NCBI RefSeq assembly: GCF_042678305.1
Contig: NZ_JBHUDT010000008.1
Length of the DNA stretch: 64,000 bases
From: Gelatiniphilus marinus
GTDB taxonomy: Bacteria; Bacteroidota; Bacteroidia; Flavobacteriales; Flavobacteriaceae
Reading direction: 5' to 3' (one strand)
The translations under genes and the position numbers were made by a program. This document shows positions 41,861-50,530 of the stretch, piece after piece. Under the pieces are notes generated by a model, which did not search any database, had not been told where the DNA came from, and was given only the letters and a program-made list of their open reading frames with translations. Positions within the stretch are counted from its first letter, which is position 1. Every line of letters begins with the position of its first letter.

Positions 41861-43075
41861 TTAAAAATTGACCACACTATCCAAAGCGTCATCGGCATCT
41901 TTGTGAATAAAGTTGGCTTGATAGTTAATGGTAGTTTTTAAATCTGTATGACGATACAACTTTTGAAGCATTAGGGGATGAATATTATCTGCGGCAATAT
42001 TGCCAAACGAATGACGAGCAATATGCATCGTTACCTTTTTTTGAATGCCGGCTCTTTTCGTAATTTTCTTTAGATGGTCGTTGAACTTTTTATTTGCCAC
42101 CTTCTTTTTTCTATAAATATCCTTTGCATCGGTTAAATCTGCTTTTTTCATTTCTGGGAACACAAAATCATCATTACTTTTTCTATCCGAAATGTATTCT
42201 AATAAGATTTTTTCAACCTTACTTGGTATTTTCAATGATAGCAACTTGGAGTTCTTTCCCATTCTATAATGTAATCTGCCATCATAAATTTGGGACCACC
42301 TTGTAAACAAAACGTCAGACACACGCATTCCGGCAAAATAGAAACTAAAAAGCCAAACATTTAGCGAATGTTCTTCCATTTCGGAGAGTTCAGATACATT
42401 TTCAAGGGCTTGTATTTCTTTGCCAGTTAGTCCTGTTTTGGTAGTTTCGGGAAACTTGATTTTAAATTTGCCTGTACCGAACGGATAAAGTTCCTTACTT
42501 ATTACCTTGTCCTTTATTGCCCGATTAAAGAGTAATCGAATCAAAACCATAACATTCATAGCAGTAGTTTCAGTAATTAAACAAGAGCCCTTAAGGTAGA
42601 TTTTAAACTTTTTGAGGAAGCGTTCATCTATTTCTTGAAAAGTAAGTTGCCTGGCTTTGCAATATTTTTCAATATAACTGAGCCAAGCAGAATCCGTTGA
42701 ATGACGATTGATTTTATTTTCTGCCACAAGGGCTTCAAGATGTTCGTCTGCAAAATCAAAGAAAGTGAGTTTAGAAGTTGGCTTATAAATTTCTTTTTTA
42801 ATTTGACGTACCGTAGCATCCTTATTGTTGGTCTGTAAAACGATTAAACCTTTTCTAGCTTCTGAAAGTTTTGAAGTCAATAGATTGTTTAAGCTTTCCG
42901 CGTTAGGATGTGATTTCTTTACTTTAAGATTTTTTGTGTCCCAGTCCTCTAATTCAATATAATGACCTATGTGTTTATATGTTGAACGACGGTCTTTAGT
43001 TATCCTAATAGCAAGCGGATATAGGCCTTTCGAATTAGGCTTTTTACGAAGAATAATTTTTGCACTTGTTGACAT
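41861..43075 (-). CDS. int: Tyrosine recombinase (ICE integrase)
   Basis: A 404-residue site-specific recombinase with the SAM-like N-terminal domain (about 100-200; FFDFADEHLEALVAENK) and the catalytic domain. Catalytic residues are Arg in FAGMRVSD (about 250), HIARHSF giving H-x-x-R (about 350), His in LYRHTDLKTT (about 375) and Tyr in INYQA (about 382). It belongs to the Bacteroides phage-integrase SAM-like group. It lies 212 bases from the tRNA-Leu remnant and is transcribed inward. Expected activity is integration and excision at tRNA-Leu, with the Xis-like protein helping excision. Confidence 0.95.
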   Translation of the reverse strand: MSTSAKIILRKKPNSKGLYPLAIRITKDRRSTYKHIGHYIELEDWDTKNLKVKKSHPNAESLNNLLTSKLSEARKGLIVLQTNNKDATVRQIKKEIYKPTSKLTFFDFADEHLEALVAENKINRHSTDSAWLSYIEKYCKARQLTFQEIDERFLKKFKIYLKGSCLITETTAMNVMVLIRLLFNRAIKDKVISKELYPFGTGKFKIKFPETTKTGLTGKEIQALENVSELSEMEEHSLNVWLFSFYFAGMRVSDVLFTRWSQIYDGRLHYRMGKNSKLLSLKIPSKVEKILLEYISDRKSNDDFVFPEMKKADLTDAKDIYRKKKVANKKFNDHLKKITKRAGIQKKVTMHIARHSFGNIAADNIHPLMLQKLYRHTDLKTTINYQANFIHKDADDALDSVVNF

Positions 43076-43108
43076 TGTATACCTGTTTTGAGTCCGAAAG
43101 TCAAATCA

Positions 43109-43184
43109 GGTACAACATTTGGTATGAAAACCGTCATAAAGTTACTAATTTATTAGGTAATCTGGGTACAACATAGGTACAACA
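43109..43184 (+). repeat. Three direct repeats GGTACAACA (candidate arm sites)
   Basis: GGTACAACAT occurs at 43109-43118 and 43165-43174, and GGTACAACA at 43176-43184. They lie between the integrase start and the tRNA junction. Direct repeats in this position often serve as arm-type binding sites for tyrosine integrases; they might also be operators for int. Confidence 0.55.
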
Positions 43185-43232
43185 AATATTGAAATCAACT
43201 GATATTAAATGACTTTAAATAAAATGATTGTT

Positions 43233-43266
43233 AACATAAATCATTGAAAATGAGATGATTTATGTT
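43233..43266. repeat. 12-bp perfect inverted repeat next to the att junction
   Basis: AACATAAATCAT (43233-43244) and ATGATTTATGTT (43255-43266) pair perfectly around a 10-base spacer, 20 bases before the tRNA sequence starts. It could bind a recombination protein or act as a transcript end for readthrough. Confidence 0.6.
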
Positions 43267-43286
43267 TTATTGGTGCAATATATACC

Positions 43287-43339
43287 AGACTTAGGATCTA
43301 GTGCCGCGAGGTGTGAGAGTTCGAGTCTCTCCGCCCGCA
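43287..43339 (+). other. Attachment site: 3' part of tRNA-Leu(UAG)
   Basis: From AGACTTAGGATCTAG the sequence reads as a tRNA-Leu: anticodon loop CTTAGGA (anticodon TAG), variable arm TGCCGCGAGGTGT, T arm GAGAG-TTCGAGT-CTCTC, acceptor 3' strand CGCCCGC and discriminator A at 43339. The 5' half is absent: the required GCGGGCG acceptor strand is not found upstream and the anticodon stem is disrupted at its 5' side. This is the displaced 3' end left by integration; the intact tRNA should lie at the other ICE end. CCA is not encoded. Confidence 0.88.
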
Positions 43340-43340
43340 C

Positions 43341-43371
43341 AAAAGCCGAAGAGCAATCTTCGGCTTTTTTT
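43341..43371 (+). terminator. Rho-independent terminator of tRNA-Leu
   Basis: AAAAGCCGAAGA (43341-43352), loop GCAA, TCTTCGGCTTTT (43357-43368) form a perfect 12-bp stem followed by T residues to 43371. It directly follows the tRNA fragment and marks the start of original chromosome. Confidence 0.9.
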
Positions 43372-43422
43372 GTTATATATTTATTAGATTATTAACCTTC
43401 ATTATTTTTAAAATCACGAGTT

Positions 43423-44010
43423 ATGAAAAAAACAATTACACTTTTATCACTATTGCTATGCTTAAGTTTTAGTAATACTACCCATGCACAAATAGATCCT
43501 TTAGTTGGTCAAATCTCAATGTTTGCTGGCAATTATGCTCCAAGAGGTTGGGCGCTTTGTGATGGGCAACTTTTACCAATAAGCCAATATAGTACACTGT
43601 TTTCAGTTTTAGGAACTGCCTACGGAGGCGATGGGGTTACAACTTTTGCATTGCCAGATTTACGAGGTAGGGTGCCCATGCATGCTGGTAATGGTCCCGG
43701 ACTAACAAATAGAAGATTAGGTGAAAAATTTGGTACCGAAACAAACACCCTTAATGTTAGCCAAATGCCCTCGCATTCGCATTCGGTAAATGCTGTTGCA
43801 GACGACGGAAACCAATCTGTACCAACAGGTAATTTACCAGCAGGGACAAAAGTGCTGGATAAAGAATACTCTAACGCTACTGCAAATACAACCATGAGCT
43901 CGGGCATGATTGGTTCTCAGGGCCAAAACCAACCGGTTAACAATGTGCAGCCCGTGCAGGTAATAAACTATATTATTGCACTTCAAGGTATTTATCCATC
44001 AAGAAATTAA
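43423..44010 (+). CDS. Tail-collar domain protein (MdpB-like), exported
   Basis: A 195-residue protein with a signal peptide (LLLCLSFSNTTHAQ) and a phage tail-collar domain at about 30-90: GQISMFAGNYAPRGWALCDG, LFSVLGTAYGGDG and FALPDLRGRVPMHAG. A C-terminal region (SQMPSHSHSVNA, INYIIALQGIYPSRN) is shared with microcystin-dependent-protein-like members. Despite the phage-derived domain there are no other phage genes nearby. It is probably a secreted or surface protein with a trimeric collar fold. It is the first chromosomal gene beyond the ICE. Confidence 0.85.
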   Translation: MKKTITLLSLLLCLSFSNTTHAQIDPLVGQISMFAGNYAPRGWALCDGQLLPISQYSTLFSVLGTAYGGDGVTTFALPDLRGRVPMHAGNGPGLTNRRLGEKFGTETNTLNVSQMPSHSHSVNAVADDGNQSVPTGNLPAGTKVLDKEYSNATANTTMSSGMIGSQGQNQPVNNVQPVQVINYIIALQGIYPSRN

Positions 44011-44021
44011 ACTGTTTAGCT

Positions 44022-44711
44022 ATGAAAATATATATAAAAATAGTTTTTTTAATAGGTTTTACCTCGTCAAGTTTTGCTCAAATTACATTTAATGGCTGCC
44101 ACCCATCGTTTAATAATCAAGATTTTATCTTTACTGAAATCGGTACAGATGCCACAGGAAGAAACATATTTGAAACTATTCCCATAAATGGAGACCAACC
44201 TTGTGACGGTGTTGGTGCTTGTGAGTTTAGATTATCTTGGAACAGTGCCGAAAGCCGTTGGGAATTTATTGCCGATGATGGGAACGGAAGTTTTTCAACG
44301 CCATTTTTAATTTTTACAAACTCTGAAGCCTCCACTCCTAATCCGCCTAGTTTAAACTTAGGTGCTTGGGTAGAAAATACAACTGTTACAGAAGGTGGCT
44401 GTGGTGGCAATTTAACCACAGCAAATGCTACACTAACGGGTAATGTTCAAGACACAACTTTAGGTGTTAACCAATTAACAGTAAGCAACTCAATAGGCAT
44501 TTACCCCAATCCGGCGAATAATGTGCTGCACATTAAACCCAATGGGTAAGATATAGGTAGGGTTTTGGTTTACAATGTGTTAAGTAAATTGGTTTTACAG
44601 GATAAAGGAGCTCATAGCATTGATATTTCTCAATGCAAATCAGGCTTGTATTTTGTGGAAATACAGACAGAAAACAAAGCGTTTATAAAAAAACTGATTA
44701 TTACAGATTAA
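44022..44711 (+). pseudogene. T9SS cargo gene interrupted by an in-frame stop
   Basis: The frame encodes a signal peptide (IVFLIGFTSSSFA), a beta-rich body (about 25-150) and the start of a type A sorting domain (IGIYPNPANNVLHIKPNG). A TAA at 44547-44549 then stops it. The same frame continues without further stops to 44711 and completes the sorting domain (IGRVLVYNVLSK, SGLYFVEIQTENKAFIKKLI). So a single nonsense change has split one gene; the truncated product (175 residues) would lose its secretion signal for T9SS. A sequencing error is the alternative. Confidence 0.8.
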
Positions 44712-44733
44712 GTTAGTTGATTTAAAGCATGTT

Positions 44734-44783
44734 AAAAACCAATCCCAAAAAAACGTTTTACTTTTTTGGGATTGGTTTTTTTT
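44734..44783 (+). terminator. Rho-independent terminator
   Basis: A long stem, left arm 44734-44752 (AAAAACCAATCCCAAAAAA) and right arm 44762-44780, pairs fully around a 9-base loop and is followed by Ts to 44783. It is bidirectional in form and could also end readthrough on the minus strand. It follows the broken T9SS gene. Confidence 0.88.
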
Positions 44784-44902
44784 AGGCAAAACAAACTTTT
44801 AGCGTAATGCTTCGAATTATATTTAACCAAAATGGTTTGCTAAATTTTCATGGCGATTTATAAGGATTTTAAAGGCAGCTAGAACAAGCCTTTTTTTAAA
44901 CT

Positions 44903-47314
44903 TTACAAACTATATTTTAGCGACAAAATAAAATTTCTGCCCGCTGCCGCAATGCCCGAAGAATAAGTTTTATACCGCTTATCTGCAATGTTTTCTAAAC
45001 TAGCGGTTAGTGTTGTAGAGTTGTTTAATTGGTATTGGGTTCTAAGGTTTAACGTACTCCAAGATGGTGCGTAAGGCTTGCCATTTTTGTCTATGGCATA
45101 AATATAATCTTTCCCGATTTCAGATGGTGCCAATTGATTAAACGACAATTCATTGTTGTAATTGGCAAATACATCGATTATTAAATCTTTATAACTCCAA
45201 ACTAAATGGGAGTTTCCAAAACTTGGTGCGACATGGCGAATGGGGACTTCAATATTTTCTTTTTCTTCGGTGCCACCAATAATGCTGTATTGCGAGGTTA
45301 GTTTTAGCGTTTTGCTAAGGCTTATGTTAAGGCCTACTTCAAAACCGTAAATCCATGCTTTAGATGCGTTTTGTATGGCTTGCACATTGCTTAGCTCGCC
45401 ATCGTACATAATCTGTGTTTCGCCATTTAAGTTATAATCGCGCCGTACCAAGGCATGGTCCAAATACGTATAATAGGTACTCAGATCCAATATAAAATTA
45501 TCGCCAAAACTCAGTTTTAAACCTAACTCGCCACCATAGGCATATTCTGGTTTTAGGTTTTGGTTGGGTACAACCACCGCTCCCGGTTCCGAGTCGAATA
45601 CCTTGCCAATGTCGTCAATGTTTGGCGCTCTAAATGCCGATGATGCGTTTAGTTTCCACTGTAAAACAGGGTTTGGCGACCAACTAATCCCTGCGGTTCC
45701 CGTAAGGGCGCCCGCTTTGTTTTCAGAAGACTCAAAGGGTAAGTTTAAATATGCGTTATTGGCATTAAAACTGGCTTTCGATACAATATGGTTAAATCGC
45801 AATCCCGATTGGAAAACAAATTTTGTATTGGGTTTGTATTTAATGCTCGAATATATAGCTGCTGATTGCCAACTAGAACCGTTTGGGTATCTGGACACGG
45901 TTGCAAAACTTGTGTTGTTGGCTATGTTCTCTTCTTTTCCATGAGACATCACTTTGTTGTAAACATATTCCAGCCCGTAAAACAGCTGGGTTTTCGAGCT
46001 TAGGTTTTTTTCAAAATCCAAATTAAGCGAATACGCATCAACGTTTTCTTCTCTTATATTTCTTATATCGGAATTAAAATCTCTGTTTGTTCTGCTTTCC
46101 TTAAAATTCTGGTAGGCCAAGGTCGCTTTTATTTTATTGTATAAATTAGAGCGACTACTAAGTTTGGTGGCTTGAAAATTAGACATAAACCACTGCTGTG
46201 GCCCATAATTCCATTCGGCAGAACGTAAGGCAGCATTGTTGTATCGAATCAATCGGTCGTACCGTGGTATATCAGATGTGGTTGTATAATGCAAACCTAA
46301 ATCGAAGCTTAAGTTTTCGTAAGGCTGATAATGCACTTTTTGCATCATGTTTATTTGATTGTAGCCCGAATGTTTTTGCTTTAAGGGATTGCTGTTTTGT
46401 ACAATAATATCGCCATTACCGGTTGCCAATGCAAATTCTGGTCTTAAATAGTTTTTGGGGCCATGGCTTCCCATTCTTAAATCGTTAAAGCTGGTGTAGC
46501 TTACATTGGTTAAAAACGCCCATTTATTGTAGCCCAAGTTAAAATCGATATGGGCTGTATTTTCTTGGTTAGCAGTGGCATATCTAACAATAGCGTTGGC
46601 TTTAAATAAAAGCGTGTCAGTTTTAGATAGTTTAGGTTTTAGGGTATAAAAACTCATAACGCCACCAATGGCATCGCTACCATAGATAACCGAACCAGAG
46701 CCTAAGGTAACTTCGGTATTCTGAATGGCAAACGGGTCTATGGCAATAACATTGTGCAGGTTTCCGCCTCTAAAAATGGCGTTGTTCATTCTTACGCCAT
46801 CAACCGAAATCAAGAGCCTGTTTGTAGAAAAACCACGAATCATCGGGCTGCCGCCTCCCAATTGGCTTTTTTGAATATAAACTTGCCCTGTGGTTTCCAG
46901 TAAATCTGCACTGGTTTGTGGATTTGTAAACTGTATGCTTTTTGAGTTTAGATTAATTATTTTTTGGGGAATGTCTTTTTTGTTCTGTTCGAATTTTGAT
47001 GCCGAAATAACAATTTCTTGCAAACCCTGGGTGTTGGCATCTAAATACACTATGTTTAATGAATTGATTTGAGATTTTGTAAGTTTTTTTAAATGGTGGG
47101 TAAGGTGTTTAAAATATATGGTTTCGGTGTTTGAAAACAAATCTAAATTAGCCTCGCCATCCAGATTGCTAATAACGCTTTTGCTTTTGTTGGTATTGTA
47201 AATGGCAACACCAAAAATGGGTTCGTTGGTAAGTTTGTCTAAAACTTTTATGTGTTGCGCTATTAAAACATTGGGCGCAAAAAGCAACAGGAAAATGGCA
47301 AAACGTAGTGGCAT
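44903..47314 (-). CDS. TonB-dependent receptor, haem/haemoglobin type
   Basis: An 803-residue outer-membrane receptor. It has a signal peptide (ending LIAQ), a carboxypeptidase-regulatory-like domain (about 20-100), and a plug with the RGFSTNRLLISVDGVRMNN and GSGSVIYGSDAIGGVMSF motifs (about 150-235). The beta-barrel ends in a Y-S-L strand (NFILSLKYSL). The YGSDAIGGV and DGVRMNNA motifs are typical of haem/haemoglobin/transferrin-type receptors, but no iron-regulated site was found. It starts 3 bases after the recO stop, so it may be transcribed with recO-porZ. Confidence 0.85.
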   Translation of the reverse strand: MPLRFAIFLLLFAPNVLIAQHIKVLDKLTNEPIFGVAIYNTNKSKSVISNLDGEANLDLFSNTETIYFKHLTHHLKKLTKSQINSLNIVYLDANTQGLQEIVISASKFEQNKKDIPQKIINLNSKSIQFTNPQTSADLLETTGQVYIQKSQLGGGSPMIRGFSTNRLLISVDGVRMNNAIFRGGNLHNVIAIDPFAIQNTEVTLGSGSVIYGSDAIGGVMSFYTLKPKLSKTDTLLFKANAIVRYATANQENTAHIDFNLGYNKWAFLTNVSYTSFNDLRMGSHGPKNYLRPEFALATGNGDIIVQNSNPLKQKHSGYNQINMMQKVHYQPYENLSFDLGLHYTTTSDIPRYDRLIRYNNAALRSAEWNYGPQQWFMSNFQATKLSSRSNLYNKIKATLAYQNFKESRTNRDFNSDIRNIREENVDAYSLNLDFEKNLSSKTQLFYGLEYVYNKVMSHGKEENIANNTSFATVSRYPNGSSWQSAAIYSSIKYKPNTKFVFQSGLRFNHIVSKASFNANNAYLNLPFESSENKAGALTGTAGISWSPNPVLQWKLNASSAFRAPNIDDIGKVFDSEPGAVVVPNQNLKPEYAYGGELGLKLSFGDNFILDLSTYYTYLDHALVRRDYNLNGETQIMYDGELSNVQAIQNASKAWIYGFEVGLNISLSKTLKLTSQYSIIGGTEEKENIEVPIRHVAPSFGNSHLVWSYKDLIIDVFANYNNELSFNQLAPSEIGKDYIYAIDKNGKPYAPSWSTLNLRTQYQLNNSTTLTASLENIADKRYKTYSSGIAAAGRNFILSLKYSL

Positions 47315-47317
47315 ACT

Positions 47318-48037
47318 TTATCTAAAAACCTGATTAAATATTTGCAGTGATTTTGGGGTTTTAAAACCGCCCAAATGTAACTCAAAATAAAGCAAAATCA
47401 TACTTAAAAACGATTGTCTTTGTTTGGCATTTATTTTAACTGTTGATAATCCATCAAATGTTGTGCCCAATAAGGTTTTTAAAAGTGTTAAATTTTCTCC
47501 GGAAATAGAGTATTTACCTTGTTGTTGGTTTTCGAATTTGCCGTGCAATAAATTAAAGTACGGATAGCTTGTGTTTGTTTCTTCTGGATAGAAACCCAAA
47601 TATTTGGTAAGATTGAGCAAAAAAAGCAAATGGAAATTGGAGTATTCGGGCTGCGTATCAAGCCATAATAGTGCGGTTTCAATATAGCTAAATAAGGTTT
47701 GGTTCTCTTCTTCTTCGTTTAATGTATTTGCTAAAACCTCGGCCAAAAACATGGCTATGGCGCTTTTTAGAACATGGCTGTGCAAGCTGGTGTATAGTTG
47801 GTTTAACTTTACTTCTTTTATAATTTGCAAAGAGCGATTCTGTTTGTAGATAATTACCAACTGCAATTGGGTTAATAGCTGAAAGTAAGCGGCTTTAGAT
47901 TGTCCTTTTTTGTTTTTTAAAACGCCTCTCAATAAAAAACCAACCACGCCCAATTGCTGGGTATAGCATTTCACGATTAAGTCGTTGTCGCGGTACTTTA
48001 ATTTAGATAAGACTATGGCGTTTGTGTTAAGCAGCAT
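47318..48037 (-). CDS. recO: DNA repair protein RecO
   Basis: A 239-residue RecO. The N-terminal OB fold begins NAIVLSKLKYRDNDLIVKCYTQQLGVVGFLLRGV (given in part) with the family G-x-x-x-x-x-x-G-x-K pattern; a helical C-terminal part follows. The Cys zinc finger of E. coli-type RecO is not seen, as in other Bacteroidota. RecO anneals strands and loads RecA with RecR. The gene overlaps porZ by 1 base; recO-porZ adjacency is a known arrangement in this phylum. Confidence 0.92.
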   Translation of the reverse strand: MLLNTNAIVLSKLKYRDNDLIVKCYTQQLGVVGFLLRGVLKNKKGQSKAAYFQLLTQLQLVIIYKQNRSLQIIKEVKLNQLYTSLHSHVLKSAIAMFLAEVLANTLNEEEENQTLFSYIETALLWLDTQPEYSNFHLLFLLNLTKYLGFYPEETNTSYPYFNLLHGKFENQQQGKYSISGENLTLLKTLLGTTFDGLSTVKINAKQRQSFLSMILLYFELHLGGFKTPKSLQIFNQVFR

Positions 48038-50370
48038 TATCTAATAAGCATTAATTTTAACATTTTGGTCTCAAAGGTGTCTAAGTTTGATAGCATTACC
48101 AGGTACACCCCAGAGGCTACTACATTGTTGGCGAGGTTTTTTCCGTTCCAATAGGCGGTGCCGCCATCAATTTCAAGGTTGTAGCCACGGTATCTCTGGT
48201 TGTTTCTGGATTGGGCCTCGGCTACCAAGTTGCCCTCGATGTCGGTTATTTTTATGTTTACGTTTTCAGAAATATCTTTAATTTTTACTTTCTGTTCAAC
48301 AATATTAAAAGTTGGCCTTACCGGATTTGGGTAAATGTACGCGCTTTCTAAATCTCCTAAAGGGCTTGAGCCACCAGATTGGAAAGATACCAAGCCTTTG
48401 TTTGTTGCGATATAAACAATGCCGTTAGCGCCATCTAAAGAAATATCGTTTATGGTATTAGACGGTATTGGCGAATTATCTGTTGTAAAATGGAATATGG
48501 TGTTTTGTCCGTCTGAGGAGAAATAGAATAGGCCAGAGTCTGCCGTTCCTATCCATTTGTTGTTTGATCCATCTACCTCTATGTCCCTAATGTTCTGCTC
48601 GAAAAGCAGCTCTTTTGCAATACCGCCTTCTTCAATAATTATTTCTTCGGCACGAATATTTTCTTCGGTAAAAAAGTTAGAGGTGTTGTATAATACTCTA
48701 AGCCCTCTTTCTGTACCTATCCATAATTGGTTCCTTTTGTCTAGTGCAATAGCCGTTACATTATGAGTGGGCATGTTTTCTTCTTCGGTACTAATATTTT
48801 TTATTAATGGAGCGTTTCCGTTTTCTTTAAATCCTATTAGCCCGTTCCAATACCCAGCAATCCATTTGGTGCCATCATTACCTACCGTAATTTCAGGAAA
48901 GCCTAATTCGGTCCTAAATTGCTTAAAACTGTACGATTGCCACTGGTTGTTACTTGGGTTGAATGATTTTAAGGCGTTTTCAACTTGACTTGTAAGGGTC
49001 CATAACACGCCGTTTTCATCAAAAACAGAGGCTCCAACCCTTATATCGACATAACTGGGGTTGGAAGGTAATATTAAAGACTCTAAGCTACTATTGCTTT
49101 GGTTGTACAACATAGATGGAATTGCGTTATTAACCTCTAATAGCCCGCTAAAAAACGACCCTATGAATACTTGATTGTTGTTGCTTGGGTTAATGGAAAT
49201 GGTGGTTAGGCACTTTGCGTCAAAAAGATTGGTGTAGGGTATATTTGTCCAGCTTCCGTTATTAAGTTGGCTTATGCCTCTGTTGTTTAAAGGGTAGGGG
49301 TTGTAAAACAGATTGTACTCGCCAAAGGTAACCCACAATTGGTTTTCGCCAGATTGAATCGCAAAAGGTATATTTAATAACGGACCATCGGGGTGAATTT
49401 CTTCATATTCTGTTGGATTTGATATAGATGTTTTTAAAATACCAAAATGTTTTGTGCCTATGTAAATGGTTTCTGAATCTGTGATTGCTGAAGTAAACGT
49501 GGTATTAAAAGCTGTATTTACATTAGCTTGAGATATTAAATTGAAACTGCTATCGTAAATAAAAACATTGTTTTTTGTGGTTGCCAATAACCGGTTATCT
49601 GTTGCTTTAATATCTACTGGCGCATCGGGATATTGAAATACCTCGGTTAAAACATCGTTTGCCACACGATACATTCTTCTGTTGGTTCTAAGGGCATATA
49701 AGCTGTTCTCTGCTTGTTGAACGGCCAGAAAATCGCCAGTACTTAACGTTTGCCAGTTTTGATAATCGATTAAATTGGGGCTGGATAAGGGGGCTTTTTT
49801 CAAACCGTTGCCATCTAAACAGGCTGCGTAAATATAATCGCCTAAAATAGCGGTTTGGTTAACCCTTGTTTGAGTGCCCGAGTTTCCTGTAAAGTAGGTG
49901 TCTCCAAATTCCAAACGTTCAATATCAAATACAGAAATGCCATAGTTGGTAGAAACATAAACCACATTGTTATAAGCGTTAAAATGATTGATTTTTTTGC
50001 TGGTTGGCGGTATGGTGGGCTTCTCTATAATATCGACAATGGAGAGAATGTCTTCATCGTCATCAAAAGCTATTTCTATCAAGCCATTTTCATAACCAAT
50101 AAGCAACAAGCCATAAACGTCGCTGTAATATAGGGTTGAAATGGTTTCTCCAGACAATCCGTTTACAGTAGTTAGCGTGCTTAACTCGTTGGTTTGCAAG
50201 TCTAAACTAAAAATGGCGTTTTCTGAAGCTGCATAAATTTTGTTGTTGCCTTTTGCAACATCTTTTATGTTGTTGTATGAGAAATGTCCTTGCCAAAGTG
50301 CCGAGAAATCTTGGGCTAAAGGCAACAAGGGGATGCAAAAAAGTATTGATACAGCAAGTTTCTTAATCAT
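48037..50370 (-). CDS. porZ: Type IX secretion surface protein PorZ
   Basis: A 777-residue protein with a signal peptide (SILFCIPLLPLAQ), two seven-bladed propeller-like regions with repeats such as IYAASENAIFSLDL, LWIGTERGLRVLYN and KWIGTADSGLFYFS, and a C-terminal beta-sandwich resembling a T9SS sorting domain (YIYPNPVRPTFNI). PorZ forms part of the T9SS attachment complex at the cell surface. It neighbours recO as is typical. A TATATTTG box on the minus strand (CAAATATA at 50387-50394) is close to the start but lacks a well-spaced -33 element. Confidence 0.88.
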   Translation of the reverse strand: MIKKLAVSILFCIPLLPLAQDFSALWQGHFSYNNIKDVAKGNNKIYAASENAIFSLDLQTNELSTLTTVNGLSGETISTLYYSDVYGLLLIGYENGLIEIAFDDDEDILSIVDIIEKPTIPPTSKKINHFNAYNNVVYVSTNYGISVFDIERLEFGDTYFTGNSGTQTRVNQTAILGDYIYAACLDGNGLKKAPLSSPNLIDYQNWQTLSTGDFLAVQQAENSLYALRTNRRMYRVANDVLTEVFQYPDAPVDIKATDNRLLATTKNNVFIYDSSFNLISQANVNTAFNTTFTSAITDSETIYIGTKHFGILKTSISNPTEYEEIHPDGPLLNIPFAIQSGENQLWVTFGEYNLFYNPYPLNNRGISQLNNGSWTNIPYTNLFDAKCLTTISINPSNNNQVFIGSFFSGLLEVNNAIPSMLYNQSNSSLESLILPSNPSYVDIRVGASVFDENGVLWTLTSQVENALKSFNPSNNQWQSYSFKQFRTELGFPEITVGNDGTKWIAGYWNGLIGFKENGNAPLIKNISTEEENMPTHNVTAIALDKRNQLWIGTERGLRVLYNTSNFFTEENIRAEEIIIEEGGIAKELLFEQNIRDIEVDGSNNKWIGTADSGLFYFSSDGQNTIFHFTTDNSPIPSNTINDISLDGANGIVYIATNKGLVSFQSGGSSPLGDLESAYIYPNPVRPTFNIVEQKVKIKDISENVNIKITDIEGNLVAEAQSRNNQRYRGYNLEIDGGTAYWNGKNLANNVVASGVYLVMLSNLDTFETKMLKLMLIR

Positions 50371-50530
50371 AGGTGATTTAAAAATTCAAATATATTTATA
50401 TCTAACGACAAATACTTAGTATAATGTATATTATGCTTTAAAGTTAATTGATAAAAGATCTTGTTTCATTTAAAAATAAATTAGATTTGTTAATTAAGAA
50501 CGAAAACTTCTGCTTTAAATTAACAATCTA

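Larger units (their letters stand above)
1..43339. mobile_element. Integrative conjugative element, right part, inserted in tRNA-Leu(UAG)
   Basis: The segment combines a tyrosine integrase next to a tRNA 3' fragment, an Xis-like HTH gene, an RteC-like regulator, replication genes and a Bacteroides-type tra operon (E,F,G,I,J,K,M,N). Cargo is copper and mercury-type resistance and a defence-like cassette. The right boundary is the tRNA-Leu(UAG) remnant at 43287-43339, after which ordinary chromosomal genes begin. The left boundary is not in the window: the first gene is cut by base 1, and the relaxase and coupling protein expected for such elements are not seen. Extent to the left is therefore unknown. 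Confidence 0.9.

Noticed and set aside
43287..43339. A complete functional tRNA gene at the ICE boundary
   Set aside because: The 5' acceptor strand, D arm and 5' anticodon stem are not present upstream, so only the 3' part remains.
43423..44010. Prophage remnant because of the tail-collar domain
   Set aside because: The protein has a signal peptide and no phage structural or packaging genes lie nearby.
44022..44711. Stop-codon readthrough or alternative code in the T9SS gene
   Set aside because: All other genes end normally at TAA, and no recoding signal is seen next to this codon. A nonsense mutation or sequencing error is simpler.
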